Shown here: positions 24,640 through 36,854 of the stretch, one piece after another
How positions within the stretch are numbered: position 1 is the stretch's first letter
How the letters are laid out: every line of letters begins with the position of its first letter
Origin: Fomes fomentarius
Taxonomy: Eukaryota > Basidiomycota > Agaricomycetes > Polyporales > Polyporaceae
Direction: 5' to 3'
Assembly (NCBI GenBank): GCA_022606135.1
Contig: JABYQN010000005.1
Span: forward strand, 1,984,001 to 2,048,000
DNA: 64,000 nt
Notes under the pieces: generated by a model
The model's database searches: none
What the model saw: only the letters and a program-made list of their open reading frames with translations
What the model was told of the DNA's origin: nothing
Made by a program: the position numbers and the translations under genes

Positions 24640-25030
24640 TAAAGCATCGCTGCCCCCAATTGCTGCTTTTTGCGGCTCATAAGTTGGGAACATACAGCCA
24701 CTACCGCCAGCGCGGACGATCAAATCTTCGTCAATAAGCATCTCAAAGACACTGCACTGCGTGTTCTGTGTCAGCCGGCATGACATCCGACGAGTAGCGT
24801 ACTTACAAATTGCATCAACTGATACCTCCCCGAGTCCCCGCGAAAGTGAGAGAGTCACAAATTACCATCCTACGATCCGAGCCTGAGAGGGAATCGACTC
24901 ACAGAATGCCATCCCAGAGGAAGGTACTCAGCTCCAGTAGTCGGTCCAACACTCCCAGATTCGCGAACATGATGCTAGTGTGCTTGTCTGGGCGGGCGAA
25001 TCAGAGACCCTTCCACGTCAGATAGATGTT
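24640..25030 (-). pseudogene. Second decayed cytochrome P450 fragment
   Basis: Short blocks match the last exons of the intact gene: one with HLSDVEGSL and an RPP motif (about 24950-25025), in which a segment corresponding to the aromatic/Asp-Arg-Phe region is deleted; a small exon with the MAF codons near 24905; and a tail VFEMLIDEDLIVRAGGSG (about 24690-24760). Frames differ between blocks. Only the end of the gene remains, so this is probably an older copy of the same tandem array. Confidence 0.6.
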
Positions 25031-25748
25031 TTGATCGTGAGGTTGACTTGATTGCGAGCGAAGCGAGCATACCACCCCATAAGACGCTGACGATTTGCAT
25101 TTCCCTGGGACAAACAAGTACAAATTCAACGATACACAAGAATCAGGCGCCCAAAATCCCATCGCGCCATAAACATGCATCTCGTCTCAGAATGATCCCA
25201 GAATGCACACGTCTATTGGTATATATGGCATCTATATTTGTAGCAACTCTGAGAACGAAAGCATGACTTTTGCGTGTGCTACGGGGGAATGAGTGTGAAA
25301 TGTCTGCCACACCCAATCACCGTCCTTAGGCGCCCATGGCACTCTGACCCCCTGCGCTCGCAAATTCGGATCAAGCACTGTCCCTCCGGCGTAGCGAGCA
25401 GCCCGTCCTGACGGAGACTAGTAGAATATTGGTGCAGATTCGGACTGGTGGTTGGTGGAAGGAGATGCACGATACGGTGGTTTGATTTGGAGGTTTAACA
25501 TAACGCCCGACAGTGATGCACGGGCCGTGATTCCTGGTGCCAGCCTCCGGCGAACTTAATTCAAGTACTCACAAAAAGTACGGACATCGAGCTCGGATGA
25601 ATTTAGTGATGACTTGCATTGTACTACAGTCCCATCAAGACGTTGTACTCGTCGGTATTTTACTCGAAGATCTGAAGCCTAAGTGCGCTGTAAATGGCCA
25701 CTGTCGTGGCAACTCGCCAGGCCGTACGATTCGAATACTCGGAGTCCC
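25031..25748. other. Spacer between P450 remnants and intact P450
   Basis: No ORF of convincing composition. It may hold further unrecognisable P450 debris. Confidence 0.4.
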
Positions 25749-28166
25749 TCACTGGACAAGAGAGACACGAAGAGGCATCACTGCCCCTAGATCCTCCTTT
25801 CCGCGGATCATAGGAACCATGATGGTGCCAGCGGCCGTGCGGGCGATGGTAACTTCGTTCTTGGGAAGAGCGTACTCGAAATTTTCGACAAGCTCTGCAA
25901 GCAGTGCCTGCATCTCGATGACACTGCACGCGTTCAGTGTCAGGGGCAGAACATGAGTCGTCGTGTGGCCTACTCACGAGAAGCGCCAACCAATGCATCC
26001 CCGAGAACCAGCAGCTGTAAAGGAGATGGGGTAGAAACGTTTAATATCGCGAATTCATAAAAGTGCATGACGCTTACAAAATGCCATCCTGGAGGACCAG
26101 GGCAGTGATTAGCATGGATTTATTTCGGTAAGATGATCAATAATTCGACACTCACAAGTTGGCAAACATGCCGACATTGGTATGCTTCCCAACCTCTGGG
26201 CGGGTAAAGCGGTCGGGGTTCCAGATGTCAGCATCGTGCCCCCAGACATCAGTAAGGCTTCACGCATATATTGATAATGAGCATATATGGACCACTGTGG
26301 AAGAGACCGCGTAGATCATACCGATGGTAACCGGCGAACGAGGCCACAATGACCTGCCCAGCGCTGATAGGTATCTCGGTGATCGTCTCTCCAGTGGCCG
26401 AGATAACTGGGTGCGAAAGTGGCAGCACGTCGTCTTCAAACGCAACACGCGGCAAGTGAGAGACGATGGAGTGGAAGCGGAGCGTTTCCTGACAAGGGCG
26501 AATCATTGGCCATCCGCATTATAGATAGATTTGAGCGATGCGTACCTTGATAGCATTCATCACAAGTGTCATGGAGTCGAGGTCCTCGATAGTGAACTCG
26601 CTACTTCCGCGTTCCGCCACTCGAGCCCGGGTTTCGCAGATTTCCGCACGAAGACGAGTCTGATACTCCGGGTGGCGAGCAAGTTCGTACAAGAGGAAAG
26701 TGAGCGTCGACGCGGTGGTCTCGTGTCCGGCGACCGTAAGGGTGAACATCTGGGCCATGACTTCTTCGTCGTTCAAGCGCGCCTTCGGGTCTGCCGAAGA
26801 ATTTGCGTTAACTGCAGGGTGGTCGCCAGAGTCAGTTAGAATAACATCATGAACGTTGTCAGGCGGAACGACGTACTGAGCACGCTCATTATATCCCTGC
26901 TGCCACGCTGCTTCTCCGCATCACCGTCCATTTGCTTCTCCCGCAAAATCTGTTTGCCGTACTGCGTGTACAAGCTTCGTACGTAACGGAAGTGCGTGAA
27001 GGGTTGTGCAGGAATAAAGCGGAACAGCTTGAGGATGGCCTCTGGGAGGTAGTTCCATGTTGCGCGGAATAGCTCCGAAGCCTTCGAAGCCCCGTACTCG
27101 GTTACGACGCTGAAAATGGCTTGTCGGTCGATTGTATGCAAGTGTAAGTTCAAGGCTACTCACAAGAAATTATCGTATGCCTTGGAGAGCGCGCCTCCCT
27201 CGCCGTCGCTGAGTCCTCCGTAATCGAAATCAAACGCAGCTGCCATGAAGAGATGATCGCTAACTCATGATGTGTCATGTGAAACTACGTACTTTGGCCG
27301 ATAATGTCCAACGTCGTGCGCGAGATCCATTTATTAACCAATATTTCCATTCCGTTATTGGCGGCGACGTCCTTCTTCCACTTCTCAGTCAACTAAAACG
27401 ATTCAATTTGTCAGAAACGTGCAACGTAAACAACAAAAGGGCGGAAATCACCTTGCCTCCTATGCGTTGAAATATGGGTAGGAACGACCGTAAGTGTACA
27501 GCGCTGAAGGAGGGGTTCATGATCTTCCGGTGACGGCGATGATCCTCCGCTTCAAACCGTTGTAAGCTGGTCTCTGCCAGAAACACAAGAGCAGGAACTC
27601 ACCACCTGAGGCGGAGACGATCCCAGGGCCCGCACCCAGATAGGACATATGATTCTGCGAAGCCCTCTTCAGGTACTTGTACGCCGACTTCTGGTAGATG
27701 TGTTGCATGATCTAAATTCAAAATCAGTATACCGTTGTCATTGTCAAAGGTCCAGATGCGGCGGACCTTTGGATCGGCTGTCATGAGCATATCCGTCTAC
27801 GAAGAGTATGCGTCAGATGGGATAGCTTCAGTATAACGCAATAACATTGAGACACACTCCAAAGTAACCCTTGATCCGCCACGTCGGGCCATACTCGCGC
27901 ATCCAGCTGAACTCCAGGCTTCCAACATCAGACCGATGTGACATGATATATTCGTGCCCTGAGGTATACAAAAAGGATTCAGTAAAAATTGACGTTATAT
28001 GGGTCTTTTAAGACTGATACGAGCACAAGGATCACTAACCAAAGAGCAGCGAGGGCGAAGGCGGGCCGCGTATATGCTTCAGACTTTTCCGGAAAGCGAC
28101 ACGACGGAGTAAGACTAGAAGAAGCAGTCCAACTGCAATCTCTACGGCCGCAAGAGTAGATATCAT
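25749..28166 (-). CDS. Cytochrome P450 monooxygenase
   Basis: This is a membrane-bound heme-thiolate oxygenase, probably acting in the ER on lipophilic or aromatic substrates with a P450 reductase. From ATG 28166 an N-terminal anchor (VEIAVGLLLLVLLRRVAF) is followed by the Pro-rich hinge IRGPPSPSLLFG. The C-helix reads HRRHRKIMNPSFS, the I-helix AGHETTASTL, the K-helix ETLRFH (ExxR) and the PERF region WNPDRF. The heme loop FSAGSRGCIGWRF keeps FxxGxRxCxG. The chain ends MVPMIRGKEDLG...LRVSLVQ at TGA 25751-25749. It has about 13 exons, typical of basidiomycete P450s, and all frames agree. Two decayed relatives lie directly downstream and a related intact gene at 50493-52991. I do not assign a CYP family number. 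Confidence 0.92.
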
Positions 28167-28790
28167 CCTAGGATAGTTCAGTAGTGTCGAGGAGAGTGGC
28201 GAGTACGAATCGTACGATGTAGATGTTGAACTCCCGAACTCTCGGTCAGAGGTATTTATCTACCTTCATCTTCCCTGTTAACGCAAGGAGGACTGTGTCA
28301 TGCCGGAGATACGGGCCCCTTTGTAATCGTATGCGTAAGAACCGATGTCGAAACCCACCACGAGTCCTGCTTCTTTCTTTGTCTGTGAGAGAATGTGACT
28401 CCAAACAAAGGCCTGTAACATCGCTGCGATAGCGTAACTGTTTTCATGACGAGGTGTTTGCTTATGTTCCTCTAGCATGTGAATGTAGGTCAGAACAAAT
28501 TTGTGGATTTTGCGCGGGTTTACGTACCAAAGCAGAATGTGGTTGTAAGGCGGCGATGGCAACCATGACAAGCGCCTTCGCTGGTACGCCCGGGCTTCAA
28601 ATTGATGCTTTGATCGTGAGACTTCTAATAGTCCAAAAGCCGTGGGCAACGATGCTTTACGAGACTTAAATTGGTAGTGTACATGTTTTCAAGCAGAGCC
28701 GGGGATAGGGGGGCTAGAGAGTGATCCTGAGGAGAATGACCATGAAGTACAATATCATGTTTGTCCAAGAGGCCATAACCAGCACTGAAC
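28167..28790. other. Intergenic region
   Basis: Upstream flank of the P450 and 3' flank of the DUF4246 gene. Short ORFs here lack protein-like composition. Confidence 0.45.
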
Positions 28791-30566
28791 TCAATGTTCG
28801 CACATGTTGAACTCAACTTCGTAGACCTGTCTGTTGTGCTCGAAGGCGCACTGAGACCGCTCTTTCATGAGCCGGTCGCGATGATCCTCCGCCTCGCCGC
28901 GCGAGATGACGCCACCTTTTACATACCCGGTCACCAAGTCCAACAACTCCTGAGGGAGGTTCCGCAGAGCTGGCGCCTCCTCAAGGGCCCCTCTTACCCA
29001 GTCCTCTCGCTGCGGAGGTACGTCCATCGTGGACAGTATAGGGACATCGGGATTAACCAAGAAGAAGCAGAGAATCTTGCGGTATCCGGGCTTCGAGGGG
29101 TCCGCTAGCTCGAACGCGTCCACATGATGCTGGTAGACGTTCGGGAATGCGATGCATTTGTCTGCCTCGGCGACAATATGTCCAAGATGCTGGTTCAGGG
29201 CGTGGTCACGGCCGAATCCATATGCGACTACGTACCCCTTGTGGTCGCTCTGCTGGTATGGAAGGCCGCTCGTTGAGTCGGATGTGCCGACGGTGGTACG
29301 GAAGTCGAGCCGGGACTCGGTGATGTTCTCGCATACGTAGTAGTAGATTCCCGTCGCAACTATGTTCTCATTTGCCATCCCCTCGACGTGCCACGCCCCG
29401 CCAGGATACTTGGGGTTCTCCCGCGTCAGGACGATGTTGGCGAGTTTGACGATCACCTGAATTTTGCGGTCCTTGAGTGAGTAGCTGACTCGTTCTTCTT
29501 CTGGTTGTGGTCTAAACGATCTCGGGTCGGGAATGGCGGGCCACCTGCGCAGGCGGTCCCATTCTTCCCAATTGTCATCATCCGGTTCTTCATCGCCATA
29601 CCACTGTCTCGGGGCCGCTTGCACCGCGAGCTCTGGATCTGCAGACAACGAATCTGAGAGAACACGCTCGAATAGAGGGATGAAGCGTGCAAGGATCGAC
29701 GTGATGGATAGGTAGAGAGGGGCGTGACGCAGGGGATGCAGGCTATTGATGTACTCGAGGCATCTGACTTCGCCGGAATTCGATACGGAGAAGTCGGTAG
29801 GCAACCATTGGTAATCGAGCGAAACACACCATCTCCTCCATTCCTGATCGAGGGCCGATGCGAGATCGGGCCGGCGTGCGAGGTAATCATCCGTTGTAAG
29901 GACCTCGACATCACTCTTGTTACTATCGTTTTGTTTACGCACGTAGGAGGAGCCGATACGTAGGCAGTAGAGTGATGGTGGACAAGGTCGAGGACCTGAT
30001 TGTTTGATCCGGGGTGCCAGTCATTCTCGTCCGCAGGGACATCCTCAAGGGTAGCGACCCCTTTGACCAGATCTGCCCTTAGCTCGGCAGATATCAGAGA
30101 GCGGGATTCATGAATCTTCCCGATGGCGGTAGCCTATCTTGGGTATCAGTGTCTCGAGGCGTCTGAACATAGCATAGGGACATACGAATATTCCGGTGTC
30201 CTGGTCGCGCTGGCTCGCTGCATACTCCAGTTCCGCAAAAATGTAGTTGATCTGTGCGTCGGTGATGGGGTCGCGAGGCCACTTCTTCTCTCCATCGCCG
30301 GGCTTGAAACGATCCTCGCCGCCCCACATTTTGTCAACAAGAGCGCGGTCGTGTTCGACAATCTCCTCACGCCATTTCGCAACGATGGTAGGATCGTTGA
30401 TCTTTTCCCACCAGGCAGGCTTGGAGCGAATCTTGCCAGAGAACTGCCACATTCGAAGTTCAACGAGAGTGATTGGTTCGTGCTTCCCAATCAGGAACGG
30501 AGAGGTGAACTCTACTCGAGGCGTCGATTGTCTCAAACTGGGCCTCCTCCGAGTGAGTCTCGCCAT
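28791..30566 (-). CDS. DUF4246 family protein (probable Fe(II)/2-oxoglutarate-type oxygenase fold)
   Basis: The start at ATG 30566 gives the family N-terminus (LVELRMWQFSGKIRSKPAWW, then INYIFAELEYAA). A 52-bp intron (GTATGT...GATAG, about 30185-30134) joins DTGIF to ATAIGKIHESR and EDVPADENDWHPGSN. The C-terminal part carries the signature GGAWHVEGMANENIVATGIY, with an HxE pair, and IAFPNVYQHHVDAFELADP with a distal His; by family analogy these would be metal ligands. The join near 29976 needs one base that is not there: the expected HPSLYCLRIG continues only in another frame. A 45-68 bp intron using a weak AACAAG acceptor could bypass it. Either the gene is intact with a changed segment, or it carries a one-base deletion. 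Substrate unknown. Confidence 0.8.
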
Positions 30567-30881
30567 GGCGCGGCTAGGGAAGAATGGCCGACCTAGGGAG
30601 AGTGAATGTATAGCAAGGTTGAGGATCCTGCCAGTTGGTTGGCAGTGATGGATGACCGTCAAGTGGCCGTTCCGAACTCCGCGCGTTACTGTGCCTGCGT
30701 GTGACCACTCTGCACGTGCTGTGACACACCGCGGCGATGAAGAAGCGTAGTGAGCGCCTCCAGATGCATCATCACCCATCGACAGCCACAATCATTAACC
30801 TTGCCACAAGCCGGTGAGAATCCATTCCAACGTGTGCGACTTGCATTCACTGATTACACTTTGAATACCGAATAGCTTGAT
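30567..30881. promoter_or_regulatory. Divergent promoter region of the DUF4246 and DCC1 genes
   Basis: These 315 bp separate two head-to-head genes. I see no clear TATA box and no further ORF. Confidence 0.4.
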
Positions 30882-32262
30882 ATGCTTGAATGCGAACTCA
30901 GATTCTCAACTTCGGCTATACTTGACACTGGCACTTTCAAGCTCCTCGAACTACCCCCGACATACACAAACAGATCGAGTCTGGGGACAATCCAGTGTGG
31001 ATATTCCCGTCTATACTTGCCTAGCAACTTGAAACTCATGAAAAAACTCTAGCCTCACGATCAAAGGTGCTCCAGACGAAGACGCGGTAATCTGTACGGC
31101 AGACAAAACTTACACAGTCCGATCAGTCGTACTCTCAAACTCGGTGCTGGTGGTTACCCCGGAAGGAGGTGCTGCAGAATGTGAAGAAGATGATGGCTTC
31201 GCGGAAGAGGTCTTCATCCGTGATGAACTTAACGAGATCATCGAGCTCGTCCCCAGCGTCCCGCGCCTGCACAAACTAAAGTCAATATTGCGAGGGAACG
31301 AGTACGACGAAGGGCACGAAGACGAAGACGACATGGATAGCGACGATGAGTCCGAGCCAGGGAGTGTGGGTATCTCTTGTTATGTATGGTTTTTGCGACT
31401 CATAGTTCATAGACGAAGCAGCACAGATGCACCTATGAAGAGGCGCGGAGCACAATACAGGCTAGCGACGCTGAACTCGATAGAGGTTTGCGTGAACGTC
31501 GTGTTCTTATTTTGAACGGTGAATGCTGCGCTCTGCATATGGCCTTTGCATCGACTAATATTCCGCATCTACTAGGAGACCTTCGACCCATCGCTCCCTC
31601 GCATCTCACCACGATTCTCGAACTCATCCTCACCAACCTCGTCTCCCTATCACTCCCCCATATGGCTGTCCCAGTATCAACCCTCCTTGCTGCGCTGGAA
31701 GATGAACACGATATACGACGGGATGTTGCACGGCAGGTGATGATGTGGTTCGGAAGTAATCAAGACGAATCCGGCACATGGGGAATGGAGGTGGACGCCG
31801 TTGTCCGGGAGATTGGCCTCGGTATCCTTCGTGCTTACCGAGATGAGCCAGTCCCTGAAAGGTCGTTCCTTGAGCAGTGGCGCAAGGCCGTCGGAGATAC
31901 CTTCGAAGATAAGGTCGTTCTCTGGCTGCTTTCGGTAAGTTCTTAGCGCCCCCCCTTGGTATGATCTCTCTAACCGCTTCGTTCTACAGGGCAACTACCT
32001 TACATCCACGGACGCCTTGTCTGCCCCACCAAAGACACTACTCACGTACTTCCCGTCATCTGAGCTACCGGTGGACCCTGGTGCACGCTTTTCAGAGTTG
32101 TTCCTGGCACGCCCGAGGTGGAAGGCAGATGAGATTGTACTCTTCCTTTCAGACATCTCTGTCGACTCGAAGGAGAGGGATAAGCTGCTGTTGAAGCATG
32201 CGCGGGCAATCACGAACTCGGAAGGTATATGGTACACCGCTCGAGCAAAATACAATGGGTAG
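30882..32262 (+). CDS. DCC1: Sister chromatid cohesion protein Dcc1
   Basis: Dcc1 pairs with Ctf8 on the Ctf18-RFC clamp loader and supports sister-chromatid cohesion during replication. The N-terminal exon from ATG 30882 reads ELRFSTSAILDTGTFKLLEL. After an intron come LTIKGAPDEDAVICTADKTY, TVRSVVLSNSVLVVTPEG and an acidic loop, then PHLLGDLRPIAP, the helical core and winged-helix repeats (VVLWLLSGNYLTSTDALSAP, ARPRWKADEIVLFLSDI). It ends WYTARAKYNG. About five exons. The segment after the Leu-Pro-Pro of exon 1 matches the family better in the +1 frame (DIHKQIESGDN), so either the loop has diverged or a C is missing from the CCCCC run near 30954. It is convergent with the DUF262 gene, 123 bp apart. 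Confidence 0.88.
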
Positions 32263-32385
32263 TGTCTAGGCACCTTGAGTAGGAGTAGGAGAATCCAGAG
32301 ATGATACAAACGTCCAGTATACTCGTACAACAATAAACACAGGCACTGTATATAAATGTAGCTAGACAAAGTAATGTGCGTCCAA

Positions 32386-33983
32386 CTATGATTTCTTTGC
32401 CTTCTTCCCAGGACGATAGTCCTCATCTAGGTCCATCTCGTCCTCTTCCTCGTTCCTCTTCACCTTCTTCCCCTTCTTCGGCTTTGACACTGCCTTTGGG
32501 TATTCGTCGAGGGCGTCGACGTACTCCCACAGGGCCTTCACAATGTCAGAACGGTTCCGAATATCTTGATACTTCTCCCGGATGTGCATACGCATATCGT
32601 AGATCGCTTGCGCACGATCTTCGTACGAGGCATCTCGCAAGACATACAGGATCACACCTATGCCATAAATTACACGTCAGCCGTGCACCAGTTACAGCAA
32701 ATACCAAATTAATCAACGTACCTGCGAAGGTGAACTCGACAGGAGCAACACGCTTCTCGATATTCTTGAACGGGAAGTTGAGCTCCGCTTGATCGGCGAT
32801 GTGCCAGAACGCGGTGAGAACATCAACCATCGTGTTACGAAACGGTTCCGCGGGCAGCTTGTCGGCCGTGAGCCAGCGTTCGAGGTTCTTGGAGCTAGGT
32901 TGGACATGATCTGCACATTCATCGCAGCAGTAAACAAGTGCAGCGAGAAGTTGGAAGTCTTGCCCACGCTTGACCGCGACGTCGATCTTTTGGGCGAGGC
33001 TGTCTTCGTACTGAGCAAACCGGTTTTGAAGCTCCATGATCCAACCCGTTCTTTTCGAAGAGATTGCCTGCAGTTTCTCTGTATACCGCGTGCTGAATGG
33101 ATACTGTACTGGAGAAGAACAACGGAAACGTACCAGCCGCAGTTAGCGCCACTCCCATCTGTACCCTCTGGAATATGTCGCGCTCTAGGATTGGGGATAG
33201 ATTGCGGTACTCGACTGAATACGAGTTGTGAATACTCGACGTGCGATAGCGCTAGCGTGATGCGCACGTACCACAAGTTATCGTTTTGTTGATGAAGTCC
33301 GTTTTCCACTTCTTTGGCACCTCCGGACGGGCCTTCTTCTGAGCATTGGAGGTCGTATACCACCAGCTCTTGCCTGTCTTCCAGTGCTTGTCTGAAGTCC
33401 ATGAGATTCATCGCATGTACCACTGGAGAATGGCTTACATGGTATCTATCAGAATAAAACATGGTTGAAGGAAAATGCTCTACAGAAGTCAAAGACCTTA
33501 TATCGCTTACCTGCCCGTCGATAAACTTCTGTATGGAGGTGAGGCGTTGCTTTCCATCGACGCAGCGCTTCACTTCCTCGCCATCCTCGTCCTTGAAAAC
33601 CGCGAACACGACCGGAGGAACATAGTAGTTGCGCCATATTGAGTCAAGCACCTTCATCTGCTTCGCTTCAGACCATACAACCTCTGTTCAAAGTTGAGAT
33701 GGTTAGGTTGTCAAATAGAGGTGAGGTACACACCGCGTTGGTATGGTGGATTAAGGTCTATCTCTCCCTCATGAATCATAGCTGTCGCATCCAGCGTTGT
33801 CAGTTACAGCCCGTTCCCTTCCACTGCAAGCTTTGCTTGTCACGTCCACATACTGTGCAGTTGCTTCGTTGTGTAGAGTTTCGCGCTCGGCGCATTGATA
33901 CATGGCCCAAGGTCGAATTCGTTGATGTTCAGCGGAATCTCGTCGTCGTCGTAAAGCTCGTCATAGTCCTCCTCGTCCTCCAT
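32386..33983 (-). CDS. DUF262 domain protein with basic C-terminal tail
   Basis: DUF262 is a ParB/Srx-like nucleotide-binding fold best known from bacterial GmrSD-type restriction proteins, with stand-alone copies in fungi. From ATG 33983 an acidic leader (MEDEEDYDELYDDDEIPLNI) is followed by the typical entry GEIDLNPPYQREVVWSEAK, then LDSIWRNYYVPPVVFAVF. The signature CVDGKQRLTSIQKFIDG corresponds to the bacterial DGQQR nucleotide motif. A helical part follows (FQRVQMGVALTAAEKLQAIS, NRFAQYEDSLAQKIDVAV). The Lys-rich end (SKPKKGKKVKRNEEEDEMD) looks like a nuclear localisation signal. About nine exons. No associated nuclease domain is visible. The role in fungi is unknown to me. Confidence 0.85.
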
Positions 33984-34228
33984 CGCAGCGTCGGAGCGGT
34001 TCACAAGTCAGAGGTTTCCGCGGAGATGGTGTTGAAGGATAACGCGTTGTGTGATGCATCCTTGTTCAAGCCAGGTTCAAACTCGCAGCCGCGGCACATG
34101 GGCGCCCGGCAAAGGCCGAACGAGAGAGCTCCACGACGGGAGTCCACTTGCGCAGGCGACGCCATCTCTCTCTCTGAGTCTCTCTGCCCTCGACGTCGTG
34201 CTCGCTGCCGACTGCTTTATGATTGTGC

Positions 34229-36368
34229 ATGGACACCTCTACGCTGTCTCTGACCTTGACCGCGACGTCCACCTTAACATCACCCTCGGCTGTGCCCGAA
34301 ATCCCACACGATGATCCCGTGCCTGCCCACCACGCCAGCCCCGTGGTAGCTTTCATAATTGGCCTCGCTATCGTTACCCTTGCTTCCATCCTCAATGCTG
34401 CTGGCCTGAATCTTACGAAACTAGACCATGTGAGTATGCGTACGTCCGTGCAGAAACGAGAACGAGCGGCTGACCAGGCTTAGGTGCGGACGAGTGCTAT
34501 CCCGAAATCTGCTCGTCGGAGAGATTGCTTACGACCATTATGGCTTCTTGGAATGATTCTGTATATGTGAGTATGGGCTCTTGACAGCTCGTTGTATGTG
34601 AAGGAACGCGTCCGTGTCCGGTCAAGTGTCGGTCTCGAGAAGCACTGCCCATCCAATTGGCTACACAGTCAAGTATGGATGCTGATGGTTACGCAGATTA
34701 TCTCAATTAATTGGGAGCACGCTTGCTCTCGAGTACATGCGCGCAGGTATGTGCATATGGTATTTGGGAAATGGATGAGACTCACATGCGTTCCAGAATA
34801 CGTCGCGCCTCTAGGATCCACCTCCCTAATCTTCAACTTCCTCTTCGCGAAGTTTCTCGTCAATACCCCCGTCACAAAGAACGACATTTACGTACGTCTA
34901 CTTGCCCGCATCTGAACACTCGGGCCCTTTCCTTGACATGTGGCGTTGTAGGGAACTATCGTAGTAATCATCGGTGTAATTGGCATTGTCGCCTTCGGCT
35001 CCATCAACAGTGGGCTAGCCACAGAAACAGACGCTAGACATCTTACAGCCCTCTGGTCTCGCGGAAACTGGCTCGCCTACTTCTTCTTCATGTCCTTTGC
35101 CCTCCTCTTCCTCTACATCTTCACCTACCAACTCGACCAGGTTCTCACCGCCCGCTCTGATCTCAATGCCGCGCCTTTCGCTGGTATGCGCACGCGTGCC
35201 GGTGGACTTGTGACCCCAAAGACATATGGTGGGAAAGTGGCAGCTTTCTGGGACAATTCCATGATGTGGACGAGGGAGAAACTGGAGGTGTGGACCGCGC
35301 CGCACGACGACAAGCGTATCGCCTGGACCCTCGGTATTGGCTGGGCATGTTGTGGTGGAGGGCTTGCAGGAGCATGTCTCGTCTTCGCGAAGGCTGCGTA
35401 CGTCTTCTTGTGAACTCTCCAATCATCTGGATACTGACACTGTGGATGTACTTTGCTCAGCGTCAAATTGATCTCCGGAGCCGTGTCGCATGAGAACACT
35501 GGCAATCAGTTCGGCCATGCTTCAGTGGTGTTCACCTTCATCTTCCTCGGTGCGACAGCAGTGTGCCAGATCATATGCCTCAATAAGGGATTGGCAGTCT
35601 ATGATTCCACACTTGTTGTGCCTGTCTTCTATGGAGTCTACACCGGTTTAGGGTACGTCCTAGCAGTTCACAACGTAAGAACACTGTCCTGACGTTCCCT
35701 GTTTACTCCAGATTCCTTGACTCATTGGTCAGCTGCTTCTTAATCGTATCTTTCCTACTGCGCTGATCAAAGAACAGATATTCAACGACGAGGTGGATGC
35801 GTATCAGTCCTGGACGCTCTTCTTGATATTCTGTTCTATGATCGTCCTCGTCTCAGGAGTGGTTCTCCTCACGTACAAGAAGCCTGAAGATAAAGTCTCC
35901 GCATCTTCCACTGTTCCATTATCGGCACGCGGCCATCGCAGTGCGACTAAGACTGATTTCGTTGGTACTGGTCGGGACGAAGAAGATGCCCTCCACGAAA
36001 TCGAGGAAGGCGAAGGCGACGACGCTGCAACGTGGCAGCTCGGTGAGGCCAGCGACGAAGACGAGGACAGCGGTACTCGGTCACCAAGATCTCCTCGGAT
36101 ACAGCGCAAAACGTCTGCTATGTCGTTGAGGCTTGGAGAAAATACAAGCCAAGCCAAGCTTGCTCGTAGCAAGGGTTCAAGACCGAGGGCCCGCGGAGAC
36201 GGCGAGGAGGCGAGCATGCTTGCTGCCCACGAAGCAGAGGAGGAAGAGGAAACGAGGAGTAGAGGATCCACTTCATCGGACGCGACTCTCGCGCGGCCGG
36301 ACACTGCCACGTTCGCTGACGAACCTTTCGGGGCCTGGGAGGATGCCCATAGCGGCAAGGTACATTGA
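34229..36368 (+). CDS. NIPA-type magnesium transporter
   Basis: Members of this DUF803 family (EamA-like fold) are Mg2+ transporters of the plasma membrane and endosomes with nine helices. The start ATG 34229 precedes a Ser/Thr-rich leader, then helix 1 (SPVVAFIIGLAIVTLASILN) with GLNLTKLDH. The family blocks AEYVAPLGSTSLIFNFLFAK, GTIVVIIGVIGIVAFGS, GAVSHENTGNQFGHASVVFT, GLAVYDSTLVVPVFYGVYT and WTLFLIFCSMIVLVSGVVLL follow, interrupted by about six short introns. The C-terminal 180 residues are a cytosolic acidic, Ser-rich tail with many Glu/Asp runs, probably a regulatory extension. The start is about 250 bp from the divergent DUF262 gene. Confidence 0.9.
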
Positions 36369-36854
36369 CACGATATACTGAACTTGGTACCTTTGTGCTA
36401 GATAACATCGTTTCGATGCGTATACATCGTGACTTCGCATTCCTCGCCACGGCCGCAGGCCTGTTTCGCAGGGGTCATTTGCCGTGTGTGCACGCTCCTC
36501 CTTGCATCCGGAGACGCTCATGCGGCAGATGAACCCTCCTAGACGGTACCGAACATGGGGTTACGCAGCAAATCTTCGCCGCAAGAGTCTGAGTAAAGTT
36601 CCAGAGACAATCGGACATCGTTTAGAACTATCAGCGCCTCTTCTTAACAGGTAACGCCGCGCTCCAGAACTCATTCTGCCTCCCCCCTTGTGTCAGTCAT
36701 GAACCGGAGAATGCTGCTCCTCACTTAAGAGTCTGTCCACAGCAGGCCCATCGCACGCCTCTACCCTTGACGCTTTAGTATCGTTGGTCATCCGACTACC
36801 TCGCTCAATTACCACAGCCATTCTCGACTGGTACACCTTGTGTTGATCCTCTGA
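36369..36854. promoter_or_regulatory. Promoter region upstream of the velvet gene
   Basis: 486 bp with no supported ORF, holding the 3' end of the transporter transcript and the velvet promoter. Confidence 0.35.

Noticed and set aside
30130..30190. First apparent frameshift in the DUF4246 gene
   Set aside because: A normal 52-bp intron (GTATGT...GATAG) joins DTGIF to ATAIGKIHES in phase.
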